Assembly (NCBI RefSeq): GCF_001808185.1
Contig: NZ_CP017668.1
Coordinates: forward strand, 3,720,001 to 3,784,000
From: Jeongeupia sp. USM3
GTDB lineage: Bacteria; Pseudomonadota; Gammaproteobacteria; Burkholderiales; Chitinibacteraceae
Length of the DNA stretch: 64,000 bases
Direction of reading: 5' to 3'
A model generated the notes under the pieces. The model was not told where the DNA came from and made no database searches. It saw only the letters and a list, made by a program, of their open reading frames with translations. Every line of letters begins with the position of its first letter. Position 1 is the stretch's first letter. A program made the position numbers and the translations under genes. Positions 40,325-48,835 of the stretch are shown one piece after another.

Positions 40325-42003
40325 TCGCGCTGCGCACACGGCTCGCCAGCGATCGCAGTCAGCTCCTCGCGGCCGGCCTGCTCTGGCTGCTGGTGTCCGC
40401 GCTGGTGGTCAGCCTGGCGCTGCCGCTGGCGGCCATCCTCGGCAAGGCGCTGACCGGCGACGACGGCCGCTTCGCCGGACTGGCGCAGTTTGCCGCGATC
40501 GCCGGCGGAGAGCGCTTCTGGGACGCGGTGTCGAACAGCCTGGCGGTGTCGCTGGCGACGACCGCGATCGTACTGCCGCTGGCCTATGTGTTTGCCGCGG
40601 CGCTGACCCGGACCTGCATGCCGGCCAAGCCGCTGTTCCGCGGCCTGGCGCTGATTCCGCTGCTGGCGCCGTCGCTGCTGCCCGGCATCGCGCTCGTCTA
40701 CCTGTTCGGCAACCAGGGGCTGCTGAAGGCGTGGTTTCCCGATGGCGGCATCTACGGCTTCTGGGGCATCGTCATCGCCGAGGTCTTCTTCACGTTTCCG
40801 CATGCGCTGATGATTCTGGTCACGGCGCTGTCGGTTGCCGATGCGCGGCTGTACGAGGCGGCGACGGCGCTCGGCGCGGGCCGGGTCCGGCGCTTCCTGA
40901 CCGTGACCTTGCCGGCGGCGCGCTACGGGCTGATCTCGTCGGCGCTGGTCGTGTTCACGCTGGTGATCGTCGACTTCGGTGCGCCGAAGGTCATCGGCGG
41001 CCAGTACAACGTGCTCGCGGTCGAGGCGTACAAGCAGGTGATCGGCCAGCAGAACTTCCCCAAGGGCGCGGTGATCGGCGTGCTGCTGCTGTTGCCGGCG
41101 GTGCTGAGTTTCGTGATCGACCGGGCGCTGCAGAAGCGCCAGCGCGCGCTGCTGACGGCCAGGGCGCAGCCGCTGGTGATCAGGCCGAAGGCCTGGGTCG
41201 ACGCACTGAGCACGCTGACGTGCACGGTGATCGGCGGCGCGCTGCTGGCCATCCTCGCCACCGCGGTCGCCGCGGCCTTCATCAGGATGTGGCCGTACAA
41301 GCTGATGCCGACGCTGGCCCACTTCGACTTCGACAATATGGACGGTGGCGGCTGGGCGGCGTTCTACAACAGCGTCAGGCTGGCGCTGGCCACGGCGGTC
41401 TGCGGCACGGTCGCGGTGTTCGGCGGCGCCTATCTGGCCGAGAAGAGCCGCGCGGCGCCGGTCGCGCGGCAACTGCTCAAGGCCTTCGCCATACTGCCGA
41501 TGGCGGTGCCGGGGCTGGTGCTCGGTCTCGGCTACATCTTTTTCTTCAACGATCCGGCCAACCCGCTGCACTTCCTCTACGGCTCGATGACGGTGCTGGT
41601 GCTCTGTTCGGTCGCCCACTTCTACACCACGGCCCACCTGACCGCGACCACCGCGCTCAAGCAGCTCGATGACGAGTTCGAGGCCGTCGCCGCATCGCTC
41701 AAGGTGCCGTTCTGGACGACCTTGTGGCGCGTGACCCTGCCGGTCTGCCTGCCGGCGATGCTCGACATTGCGCGCTTTTACTTCGTGTCGGCGATGTGCA
41801 CGGTGTCGGCGGTGATCTTCCTCTACACGCCCGACACGGTGCTTGCCTCGGTTGCGGTGCTGAACATGGACGACGCCGGCGACACCGCAGCGGCGGCGGC
41901 GATGGCGACGCTGATCGTTGCCGCATCGGCGCTCGTCTGCCTGCTGTTCAGCCTTGCCGCGTGGTGGCTGGGCCGCAGGACGCAGGCGTGGCGGCAACGC
42001 TGA
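40321..42003 (+). CDS. AEP ABC transporter permease, double-length
   Basis: Inner-membrane permease (560 aa) in which both halves of the channel are on one chain, each with about six helices. Half 1 has the EAA-type loop LYEAATALGAGRVRRFLTVTLPAARYG (about 178-205); half 2 has DDEFEAVAASLKVPFWTTLWRVTLPVCLP (about 456-485). This arrangement is the same as in FbpB-like and putative AEP permeases, whereas Salmonella has separate phnU and phnV. It overlaps the ATPase by four bases and is closed by a terminator at 42014. Confidence 0.88.
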
Positions 42004-42013
42004 TTCGATCGTG

Positions 42014-42035
42014 CCGGGGCGCTGCCCCGGTTTTT
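42014..42035 (+). terminator. terminator after AEP permease
   Basis: CCGGGGC / GCCCCGG with GCT loop, then five T, 10 bases after the permease stop. It separates the transport unit from phnW. Confidence 0.88.
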
Positions 42036-42050
42036 AAGTAACGAAAAATT

Positions 42051-42060
42051 CGTCTAGATG
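42051..42060 (+). promoter_or_regulatory. AEP-locus operator, third site (before phnW)
   Basis: CGTCTAGATG, matching CGTCTAGACG and CGTCTAGATT of the other two promoters, lies 28 bases before the phnW ATG and after the transport-unit terminator. The 31-base-spaced second half seen at the other two promoters is not present here. Confidence 0.55.
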
Positions 42061-42088
42061 ACTGAGGGATGATGATGAGGGAAGCCCA

Positions 42089-43189
42089 ATGAGAGATGCC
42101 ATTCTGCTCACGCCGGGGCCGCTGACGACGAGTCTGGCGACCAAGACCGCGATGCTGACCGACTGGGGATCGTGGGATGGCGCGTTCAACGCGCTGACGG
42201 CGCAGGTCTGCACGGCGCTGGTCGACATTGCCCACGCCGCCGAGACCCACGTCTGCGTGCCGCTGCAGGGATCGGGCACCTTTGCGGTCGAGGCCGCGAT
42301 CGGCAACCTGGTGCCCAGGGGCGGCAAGATCCTCGTGCTCGTCAACGGCGCCTACGGCCGGCGGATGGCACGGATCGCCGAAGTGATCGGCCGGCGGGTC
42401 GCGGTCTGCGAAACGGCCGACGACACGCCGCCCGATCCGGCCGAGCTGGCCGCCAGGCTCGCCGCCGACCCGGCGATCAGCCACGTCGGCGTCATCCATT
42501 GCGAAACCAGCACCGGCATCCTCAACCCGCTGGCCGAGATCGCCGCCGTGGTCGAGCGCGCCGGGCGCAGCCTGATCGTCGACGCGATGAGCAGCTTCGG
42601 TGCGCTGCCGGTCGACGCGCGCGAGATCCGCTTCGATGCGTTGATCGCGTCGGGCAACAAATGCCTCGAGGGCGTGCCCGGCGTCGGTTTCGTCATCGCC
42701 CGGCGCGATGCGCTGCTGGCGTCGAGCGGCAACAGCCATTCGCTGGCGATGGACCTCGTCGACCAGTACCTCTACCTGCAGAAAACCGGCCAGTGGCGCT
42801 TCACGCCGCCGACCCACGTCGTCGCGGCGTTGGCCGCCGCGCTCGACCAGTACCGGCAAGAGGGCGGCCAGTCGGCCCGGCTGGTGCGCTATGCCGCCAA
42901 CTGCCGCAGGCTGATCTCGGGGCTGGCGCGGATCGGGCTCAGGCTGTTCCTCGAGCCGTCGCTGCAGGCGCCGATCATCGTCACCTTCCACGCGCCGAAC
43001 CATCCCGACTACGACTTCAAGCGCTTTTACGAGGCGGTGCGCGCACGCGGCTTCGTGCTCTACCCGGGCAAGCTCACCGCGGTCGAAACCTTCCGCGTCG
43101 GCTGCATCGGCGCGATCGACGGCGCCGAGATCGGCCAGGCGGTTGCCGCGATTGCCGATGCACTCGCCGAACTCGGCTGGACCCACTGA
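42089..43189 (+). CDS. phnW: 2-aminoethylphosphonate:pyruvate transaminase
   Basis: PLP enzyme (366 aa) that converts AEP and pyruvate to phosphonoacetaldehyde and alanine. Fold-type I small-domain signature: LLTPGPLTTS at the N terminus, PLQGSGTFAVEA (phosphate cup), Asp165 in LIVDAMSSFGALP, and the Schiff-base Lys191 in SGNKCLEGVPGVGF. The C-terminal FRVGCIGAIDGAEI is also standard for PhnW. phnX follows after 129 bases with hairpin copy B in the gap. Confidence 0.95.
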   Translation: MRDAILLTPGPLTTSLATKTAMLTDWGSWDGAFNALTAQVCTALVDIAHAAETHVCVPLQGSGTFAVEAAIGNLVPRGGKILVLVNGAYGRRMARIAEVIGRRVAVCETADDTPPDPAELAARLAADPAISHVGVIHCETSTGILNPLAEIAAVVERAGRSLIVDAMSSFGALPVDAREIRFDALIASGNKCLEGVPGVGFVIARRDALLASSGNSHSLAMDLVDQYLYLQKTGQWRFTPPTHVVAALAAALDQYRQEGGQSARLVRYAANCRRLISGLARIGLRLFLEPSLQAPIIVTFHAPNHPDYDFKRFYEAVRARGFVLYPGKLTAVETFRVGCIGAIDGAEIGQAVAAIADALAELGWTH

Positions 43190-43204
43190 CTTGTCGCGGC
43201 CGGC

Positions 43205-43287
43205 AAAGCCCCGCTGGCATCGTTGTGCTCGCTTGCCGTACTTGCTTGTACTGTCTGCGCTTCGCACGCCTTGCCAGCGGGGCTTTT
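43205..43287 (+). repeat. dispersed intergenic hairpin, copy B
   Basis: Best-paired member of the family: perfect 14-bp outer stem AAAGCCCCGCTGGC / GCCAGCGGGGCTTT, then CGTTGTGCTCGCTTGCC, tip GTAC-TTGCTT-GTAC, and GCTTCGCACGCCTTG. Four T follow the stem. It lies between phnW and phnX, so it could cut phnX and the oxidase expression relative to phnW. Confidence 0.8.
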
Positions 43288-43318
43288 CCGGTCGCTCCGT
43301 ATTACCAGGAGCATACCT

Positions 43319-44152
43319 ATGAACTACCGCTACACCCGCCGCTACGCCGGCCAATTGCAAGCCGTAATTTTCGACTGGGCCGGCACCGTCGTCGACTTCG
43401 GCTCGTTCGCGCCGACGCAGGTGCTGCTCGACGCATTCGGCGGCTTCGGCGTCGACATCGACATGGCCGAGGCCCGCGTGCCGATGGGCCTCGCCAAGTG
43501 GGACCACATCCGCGCGCTCGGCGACATGCCGCAGATCGCTGCGCGCTGGCATGCGAAGTACGGCCGCGGCATGAGCAATGGCGACGTCGATGCCGTCTAC
43601 GAGGCCTTCATGCCGCTGCAGGTTGCGCGGGTCGGCCAGTATTCGCAGCTGATCCCCGGTGCGCTCGACGCGATTGCGGCGCTGCGGGCGCAGGGCATCA
43701 AAATCGGCTCGTGCTCGGGCTATCCGCGCGTGGTGATGGACGCGCTGCTGCCGATCGCGCTTGATCGCGGCTATGCGCCCGACTGCACGATCGCCACCGA
43801 CGACCTGGCCGCCGGCGGGCGTCCGGGGCCATGGATGGCGCTCGAGAACGTCATCCGCCTAGGCATCAGCGACGTTGCCGCCTGCGTCAAGGTCGACGAC
43901 ACCGTGCCCGGCATCGCCGAGGGGCTGGCGGCCGGGATGTGGACCGTCGGGCTGTCGGCGTCGGGCAACGAAGTCGGCCTGAGCTACGAGGAATGGGCGG
44001 CGCTAAGCCCGCCCGAACAGGCCGCGCGCCGCGCGCCGGCCGAGGCGAAGCTCGACGCCGCCGGCGCGCATTTCGTCATCGACAGCATTGCAGACCTGCC
44101 GGCGGTCATCGCCGAGATCGATGCGCGCCTCGCGCGCGGGGAGCGGCCGTGA
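43319..44152 (+). CDS. phnX: phosphonoacetaldehyde hydrolase (phosphonatase)
   Basis: HAD-superfamily enzyme (277 aa) that splits phosphonoacetaldehyde into acetaldehyde and phosphate. The nucleophile Asp19 lies in VIFDWAGT, with Ala at the +2 position as in phosphonatases. The Schiff-base Lys60 is in MGLAKWDHI, and DDTVPGI with ENVIRLG gives the Mg-binding end. CCAGGAG precedes ATG 43319. The stop overlaps the GTG start of the oxidase gene. Confidence 0.95.
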   Translation: MNYRYTRRYAGQLQAVIFDWAGTVVDFGSFAPTQVLLDAFGGFGVDIDMAEARVPMGLAKWDHIRALGDMPQIAARWHAKYGRGMSNGDVDAVYEAFMPLQVARVGQYSQLIPGALDAIAALRAQGIKIGSCSGYPRVVMDALLPIALDRGYAPDCTIATDDLAAGGRPGPWMALENVIRLGISDVAACVKVDDTVPGIAEGLAAGMWTVGLSASGNEVGLSYEEWAALSPPEQAARRAPAEAKLDAAGAHFVIDSIADLPAVIAEIDARLARGERP

Positions 44153-45297
44153 ATCAGACCGCGCGGCAAGCGGCCGTGAGTGCGGCCAAACGGTGCGACA
44201 TCGCCATCGTCGGGGCCGGCATCGTCGGGCTGGCACACGCGCTGGCGGCGGCCAGACGCGGCCACAAGGTGACGGTGTTCGAGCGCGACAGCCAGCCGCT
44301 CGGCGCATCGGTGCGCAACTTCGGCCTCGGCCTCGTGCTCGGCCAGACGCAGGGCGAAATGCGCGAGCTGGCGCAGGCCAGCCGCGAGATCTGGCTCGAC
44401 GTGCTGCTGAAGGCCGGTTGCTGGCACAAGGCGCAGGGCAGCGTGACGGTGGCACGCAATCCGGTCGAGCAGGCGGTGCTCGACGAGTTCCAGGCGCTGC
44501 GTGGCGACAGCTACGGCACGCGGCTCATCAGTCCGGCCGAGGTCGGCGCGTTCGGCGTGCCTTTCGACAACGTGACCGGCGCGCTCTACAGCGGCGACGA
44601 GATCGCGTTCGAATCGCGCGTTGCCTTGCCGCGTCTCGTCGCTTGGCTGGCCGAAGTGCACGGCGTCGAGTTCGTTTTCGGTACGCAGGTCAACGCGATC
44701 GAATTGCCGAACGTGACGACGAGCCGTGGCATCTGGCAGGCCGAACAGGCCATCATCTGCGCCGGCCACGATTTCCAGACGCTCTTCCCCGACGCCTACG
44801 CCGAGCCGCCGCTGCAGCGTTGCGCGCTGCAGATGCTCCGGGTTGCCAACCCCGGCATCACGCTCGGCCCGGCGCTGATGACCGGGATGTCGACCCTGCG
44901 CTACGGCTCGTTCGCCGGGCTCGAGTCGCTGGCCGCGCTGCGCCGCCAGCTCGACGCCACCGATCCGGTCTGGCTGGCCGAGGGCATCCATCTGATCGTC
45001 CAGCAGGTCGGCGAGTCGGGCGAGCTGCTGATCGGCGATTCGCACCGCTACGGCGAGTCGGTCGGGCCGTTCAACGCCGAGGCGATCGACCAGCGCCTGT
45101 TGGAGCTGGCCGAATCGCTGCTCGGGCGTCGGCTGACGGTGCTCGAACGCTGGCAGGGCGTCTACGCCAGCGGCCCGGGCGGCTACCTCGTCAGGCAGGC
45201 GGCGCCGGGCGTCACCGCGGTGGCGATCACCTGCGGCATCGGCATGAGCGTGTCGTTCGGGCTGGCCGAGCGGGTGCTCGGTGCGACACTGGCGTAA
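44149..45297 (+). CDS. FAD-dependent amine oxidoreductase of phosphonate operons
   Basis: DAO-type flavoprotein (382 aa) found next to phnW/phnX in several bacteria. Dinucleotide motif VGAGIVGLAHA (21-31), second FAD motif FERDSQPLGASVRNFGLG and the C-terminal GPGGYLVRQAAPGVTAVAITCGIGMSVSFGLAE. Some relatives have been reported to oxidise N-methylated AEP to phosphonoacetaldehyde, and that would fit here, but substrate is inference. GTG 44149 is supported by a GTGA overlap with phnX and GGGGAG just upstream. It is the last gene of the AEP locus. Confidence 0.82.
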   Translation: MNQTARQAAVSAAKRCDIAIVGAGIVGLAHALAAARRGHKVTVFERDSQPLGASVRNFGLGLVLGQTQGEMRELAQASREIWLDVLLKAGCWHKAQGSVTVARNPVEQAVLDEFQALRGDSYGTRLISPAEVGAFGVPFDNVTGALYSGDEIAFESRVALPRLVAWLAEVHGVEFVFGTQVNAIELPNVTTSRGIWQAEQAIICAGHDFQTLFPDAYAEPPLQRCALQMLRVANPGITLGPALMTGMSTLRYGSFAGLESLAALRRQLDATDPVWLAEGIHLIVQQVGESGELLIGDSHRYGESVGPFNAEAIDQRLLELAESLLGRRLTVLERWQGVYASGPGGYLVRQAAPGVTAVAITCGIGMSVSFGLAERVLGATLA

Positions 45298-45404
45298 ACG
45301 CACAACACGGATGCGGCTTGTACAGATCGCAACATCCGCTCTGGCGCCGGCTGGCTATGATCGCCGCCGCGGTGCAGGGTGCACCGCATTCCGGTATCCG
45401 TGCG

Positions 45405-45725
45405 ATGTCCTCAGCCTGCCAGTCCTGCGGCGCTTGCTGCGCCAGCTTCCGCGTCTCGTTCTACTGGGGCGAAACCGACGCCTGCCCGGGTGGCACGGTG
45501 CCGGCCGAGCTGACGACGCCGATCAATCCGTGGCGGGTGGCGATGCGCGGCACCGAAACCGCGCCGGTGCACTGCATTGCGCTGCAGGGCGAGGTCGGCG
45601 TATCGGTCGGCTGCGGCATCTATGCGCGGCGATCGAGCACCTGCCACGAGTTTTCCGAGGGTGACGAGCGCTGCAATGACGCGCGGGCGCGGCACGGGCT
45701 GCCGGCGCTGGCCGTCGCAGGCTGA
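45405..45725 (+). CDS. YkgJ-family cysteine-cluster protein
   Basis: Small protein (106 aa) with the CxxCxxCC cluster CQSCGACC near its N terminus, then Cys in DACPGG, VHCIAL, VGCGIY and TCHEF; eight cysteines likely hold an Fe-S cluster or zinc. This is the YkgJ family, whose role is not settled. ATG 45405 puts the cluster at residues 5-12; an in-frame ATG at 45357 would add 16 residues. No strong ribosome site is visible for either. Confidence 0.72.
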   Translation: MSSACQSCGACCASFRVSFYWGETDACPGGTVPAELTTPINPWRVAMRGTETAPVHCIALQGEVGVSVGCGIYARRSSTCHEFSEGDERCNDARARHGLPALAVAG

Positions 45726-46067
45726 TCGGCCGGATGCATTGCCGGTCACACGCTGCGGCATAATCTGCGAAAATCATGCCGATTGCATGGCAAGCACCTG
45801 TTTACGATCTTTTCACGGCTACGTTTCGGGCCGTGCCGGGGGCAGGGCGTGAACCGCGCCGCGGTACGAGTACCGCAAGCGGTTTGCAGCGCGGTCCGCC
45901 GCCGGCACTGCCCGGAAGCCGGTGGAGCGAGCCGGGAAAAAACGTATCACTGCGTTGTGCTTCTTGCCAATAAGCCGTTATTGCCCGCGTCGCACGCCTT
46001 GTGGCGGTGTTTTTTCCGGCTCGGCGCGGCCGCGAAAAAATCGTAAACAGCTTCCAAGGAAAGCCCG
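45726..46067. other. 342-bp gap made of nested inverted repeats
   Basis: No gene seen. Outer arms CTGTTTACGATCTTTTC (from 45798) and the reverse complement of GAAAAAATCGTAAACAG (to 46051) match over 22 bases with two differences. Inside are a smaller hairpin (GTGCCGG 45833-45839 with CCGGCAC 45902-45908, enclosing GCGGTAC-GA-GTACCGC) and hairpin copy D. The right outer arm ends 16 bases before the cyclase ATG, so pairing could hide its ribosome site AAGGAAAG. Confidence 0.6.
45928..46023 (+). repeat. dispersed intergenic hairpin, copy D
   Basis: Outer stem CGAGCCGG-G-AAAAAAC / GTTTTTT-CCGGCTCG, then GCGTTGTGCTTCTTGCC, tip AATAA-GCCG-TTATT, then CGTCGCACGCCTTG. Same plan and same conserved blocks as copies A to C but with different stem sequences, which shows compensatory change. 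Confidence 0.72.
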
Positions 46068-47861
46068 ATGCGGCTGCTGATACTTCTGCTGCTCTGCCTT
46101 GCCGCGAAGGCACACTCGGCGCTGGTCCTCGACGCCCGGGCGACGATGTACGACGCGGCGCCGGCAGTCGGCTATCTCGAGGACGCCGGCAGGGCGCTGA
46201 CGATAGACGACGTCCGCAAGGCAGACGGATTCCGCCCGCTGCCGCCATCGCACAGCGATCCCAACTTCGGCTACTCGCACAGCACCTACTGGCTGAAGCT
46301 GACCGTGCAGCGCGGCATGGCGCCGGCGGACTGGCTGCTCGAGATCGGCTATTCGTCGCTCGACCACATCACCGTCTACGCGCCGGGTGCCACCGCGCAG
46401 TTCGGCGACAAGCTGCCGTTCGCACAGCGGCCGCTGCCGTACCGGCACTTCGTGGTGCCATTGTCGCTGCCGGCCGGCGAATCGACGGTCTACCTGCGCG
46501 TCGTGTCCGAAGGCAACCTCACCGTGCCGCTGCGGCTCTGGCAACCGGCCGCCTTCCACGCACACAGTCGCGACGAATACGCGCTGCTGGCGCTGTACTA
46601 CGGCATGCTGCTGGCGCTGGCGCTCTACAACCTGCTGCTGTATTTCTCGCTGCGCGAGCGGGTCTATCTCGTCTATGTCGCGTTCGCAGCGAGCATGGCG
46701 GTCGGGCAGCTGTCGCTCAACGGTCTGGGCAACCAGTACCTGTGGCCGCAGTGGCTGGCCTGGGGCAATGTCGCGCTGCCCAGCGGTTTTGCCGCCACCG
46801 GTTTCTTCGGCGCGCTGTTCACGCGGATGTTCCTCGATACCGCCACGGTGGCACCGAGGGCCGACCGGCTGATCGTCGTGCTGATGACCGGATTCGGCCT
46901 CGCCGCACTCGCGCCGGCGGTGCTGCCTTACCAGTGGGCGGCCGTCGTGACCTCGCTGCTCGGGGCATCGTTCTCGCTGCTGGCGGTGGTCATCGGCGTG
47001 CTGTGCCTGCTGCGCCGCCAGCCCGGTGCGCGCTACTTCCTGCTTGCATGGACGCTGCTGCTCGCCGGCGTCGGCATGATGGCCATGCGCAACCTCGCGT
47101 GGCTGCCGACCAATGCGCTGACCAGCCATACGATGCAGATCGGCTCGGCGCTGGAAATGCTGCTGCTGTCGTTCGCCCTCGCCGACCGCATCCAGGTGTC
47201 GCGCCGCCAGGCCGAGGCGGCGCAGGCCGAGACGCTTGCGACGCGCGAGATGGCGCTGCATGCGTCGCGCGAGAGCGAGCAGGCGCTCGAAGCCAAGGTC
47301 GCCGAGCGCACGCAGGCACTGACCGACGCCAACGCCAGGCTGGCGCTGAGCGAGGCACAGCTGACCCGGCTGGCGCATCACGATCCGCTGACCGGGCTGC
47401 CGAACCGGTTACTGCTGCACGACCGGCTGAAGACGGCGCTGGCGCGTGCCGGCCGAAACGGGGCAAGGCTGGCCTTACTGCTGATCGACATCGACGGCTT
47501 CAAGGCGGTGAACGATTGCTACGGCCACGATGTCGGCGATGCGCTGCTCAAGGCGATTGCGCTGGCGCTGCGCCAGCAGGTCCGCGCCAGCGACACCGTC
47601 GCCCGTCTCGGCGGCGACGAATTCGTGATCCTGCTCGAGAACGTCGGCGAGCCGGACGATGCCGAGCGGATCGCGGTCCAGATCAACGACGCGGTCCGCG
47701 TCATCCACCACTCGCTCGGCATCGACATCGGGGTCAGCGCCAGTATCGGCATTGCGGTGCCGGCCGGCGACACGGCCGATATCGGCACGCTGATCCGCCT
47801 GGCCGACCAGGCGATGTACCGCGCCAAGGCGGGGGGGCGCGACGGCTGGTGCCTGGCCTAG
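46068..47861 (+). CDS. 7TMR-DISM membrane diguanylate cyclase
   Basis: 597 aa. Signal sequence MRLLILLLLCLAAKAHSA, a periplasmic 7TMR-DISM extracellular domain (about 25-170, GYSHSTYWLKLTV and WLLEIGYSSLDHITVY), seven helices (about 175-385, YALLALYYGMLLALALYNLLLY first), a coiled coil (390-440) and a GGDEF domain with LGGDEF and an I-site RASD five residues before it. An active, product-inhibited cyclase responding to a periplasmic, perhaps carbohydrate, ligand is likely. AAGGAAAG lies 5 bases before the ATG. Confidence 0.9.
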   Translation: MRLLILLLLCLAAKAHSALVLDARATMYDAAPAVGYLEDAGRALTIDDVRKADGFRPLPPSHSDPNFGYSHSTYWLKLTVQRGMAPADWLLEIGYSSLDHITVYAPGATAQFGDKLPFAQRPLPYRHFVVPLSLPAGESTVYLRVVSEGNLTVPLRLWQPAAFHAHSRDEYALLALYYGMLLALALYNLLLYFSLRERVYLVYVAFAASMAVGQLSLNGLGNQYLWPQWLAWGNVALPSGFAATGFFGALFTRMFLDTATVAPRADRLIVVLMTGFGLAALAPAVLPYQWAAVVTSLLGASFSLLAVVIGVLCLLRRQPGARYFLLAWTLLLAGVGMMAMRNLAWLPTNALTSHTMQIGSALEMLLLSFALADRIQVSRRQAEAAQAETLATREMALHASRESEQALEAKVAERTQALTDANARLALSEAQLTRLAHHDPLTGLPNRLLLHDRLKTALARAGRNGARLALLLIDIDGFKAVNDCYGHDVGDALLKAIALALRQQVRASDTVARLGGDEFVILLENVGEPDDAERIAVQINDAVRVIHHSLGIDIGVSASIGIAVPAGDTADIGTLIRLADQAMYRAKAGGRDGWCLA

Positions 47862-47946
47862 GGCGGCGGCCGAAACCGCTGCCGGCGGTATGGCGTATCG
47901 GCTGTCGGTGCGTCTTCGCCGTCAAACCGGATTCCGATCGCCGCAC

Positions 47947-48666
47947 TCAACCTTGTTCGAGTGCGTCCCGCAGGTCGCGAACGTCGAAGGCCTGATGGCC
48001 GGTCGCCGGCCGCCGCATGATCCGCGTGCACGCTTCGGCGATGCGCGGGCTGGTCAGCGGTGTGACCGATTGCGGCAGCATGTAGGCGAACTGCGCGAGG
48101 TAGGCCGACTTGAACCGGGCCAGCCAGCCCTGGCCGGCCGGCGGCGTCCTGAACACCGTCGGATGGACATGGGCGACGTGCTCGAACGACAGCAGCGCCA
48201 GCTGGCGGCCGGTCTCGCCGGCGGCAAGCGGAACGTGCCGCATCATCTGCGCGCCGGGTGCCATCGCTTCGATCAGGCAGAAGCGCCGCGCGCCGGCCTG
48301 TGCGGCGGCGTGCGCCAGCGCAACGATGTCGCCGGGGCCGATTGCATGGATGCCGGCATCGCGCTGGTTGGCAAGGCCGCGTTCGCCGACATGGCAGTAG
48401 ACGTCGTCGACCCGCGGCAGCCGCGCGGCGGCTAGCCCGGCGTGATCGAGCGGTTCGCCGGCCAGCAGCACTTCACCGCAGCGCGACGTGCTGCTGAGCA
48501 GCGGCTTGCTCGTCAGCACCCAGACGTGCCGGTACTCGACGAGCAGCCGGTTCAGCAGCGCCTCGCCGAGCCGGTTGACCGCGCCGGCGATCAGCGCGGT
48601 CCGACGCTCGTCCGCTTCGGGCCTCACGTCCTGCAGCGCACCCCGCAGGTCGAGATGCGGTTTCAA
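47947..48666 (-). CDS. Rossmann-like NAD(P)-binding protein of unknown function
   Basis: 239 aa. Near the N terminus ALIAGAVNRLGEALLNRLL has the spacing of a dinucleotide-binding GxxGxxG loop with one Gly replaced (GAVNRLG). Later parts (RVDDVYCHVGERG, ARRFCLIEAMAPGAQ, FEHVAHVHPTVFRTP) follow the pattern of atypical short-chain reductases such as the HTATIP2-like group. No catalytic residues can be assigned. The frame start at 48666 is a TTG; a GTG at 48627 is an alternative, so the N terminus is uncertain. Confidence 0.55.
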   Translation of the reverse strand: MKPHLDLRGALQDVRPEADERRTALIAGAVNRLGEALLNRLLVEYRHVWVLTSKPLLSSTSRCGEVLLAGEPLDHAGLAAARLPRVDDVYCHVGERGLANQRDAGIHAIGPGDIVALAHAAAQAGARRFCLIEAMAPGAQMMRHVPLAAGETGRQLALLSFEHVAHVHPTVFRTPPAGQGWLARFKSAYLAQFAYMLPQSVTPLTSPRIAEACTRIMRRPATGHQAFDVRDLRDALEQG

Positions 48667-48835
48667 GCTGACATCCCGAATCGTCGCGAGCAGCCCGAGA
48701 GCAAGGAGGGCTTTGAACCAAACCCGAGATGATACGCACCGTATCTCGCAAGGGGACTTGCTTCGCGGCGCAGCGAGGGTCGGGTGAAAGACCGACGCAG
48801 CAATCGGGTTGCGCAGCAGATCCGGGGGAGACCGG

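Noticed and set aside
43223..43318. Upstream extension of phnX and similar short frames over the dispersed hairpins
   Set aside because: The peptide comes from the hairpin repeat itself and recurs at other copies; ATG 43319 has a good ribosome site and the family N terminus.
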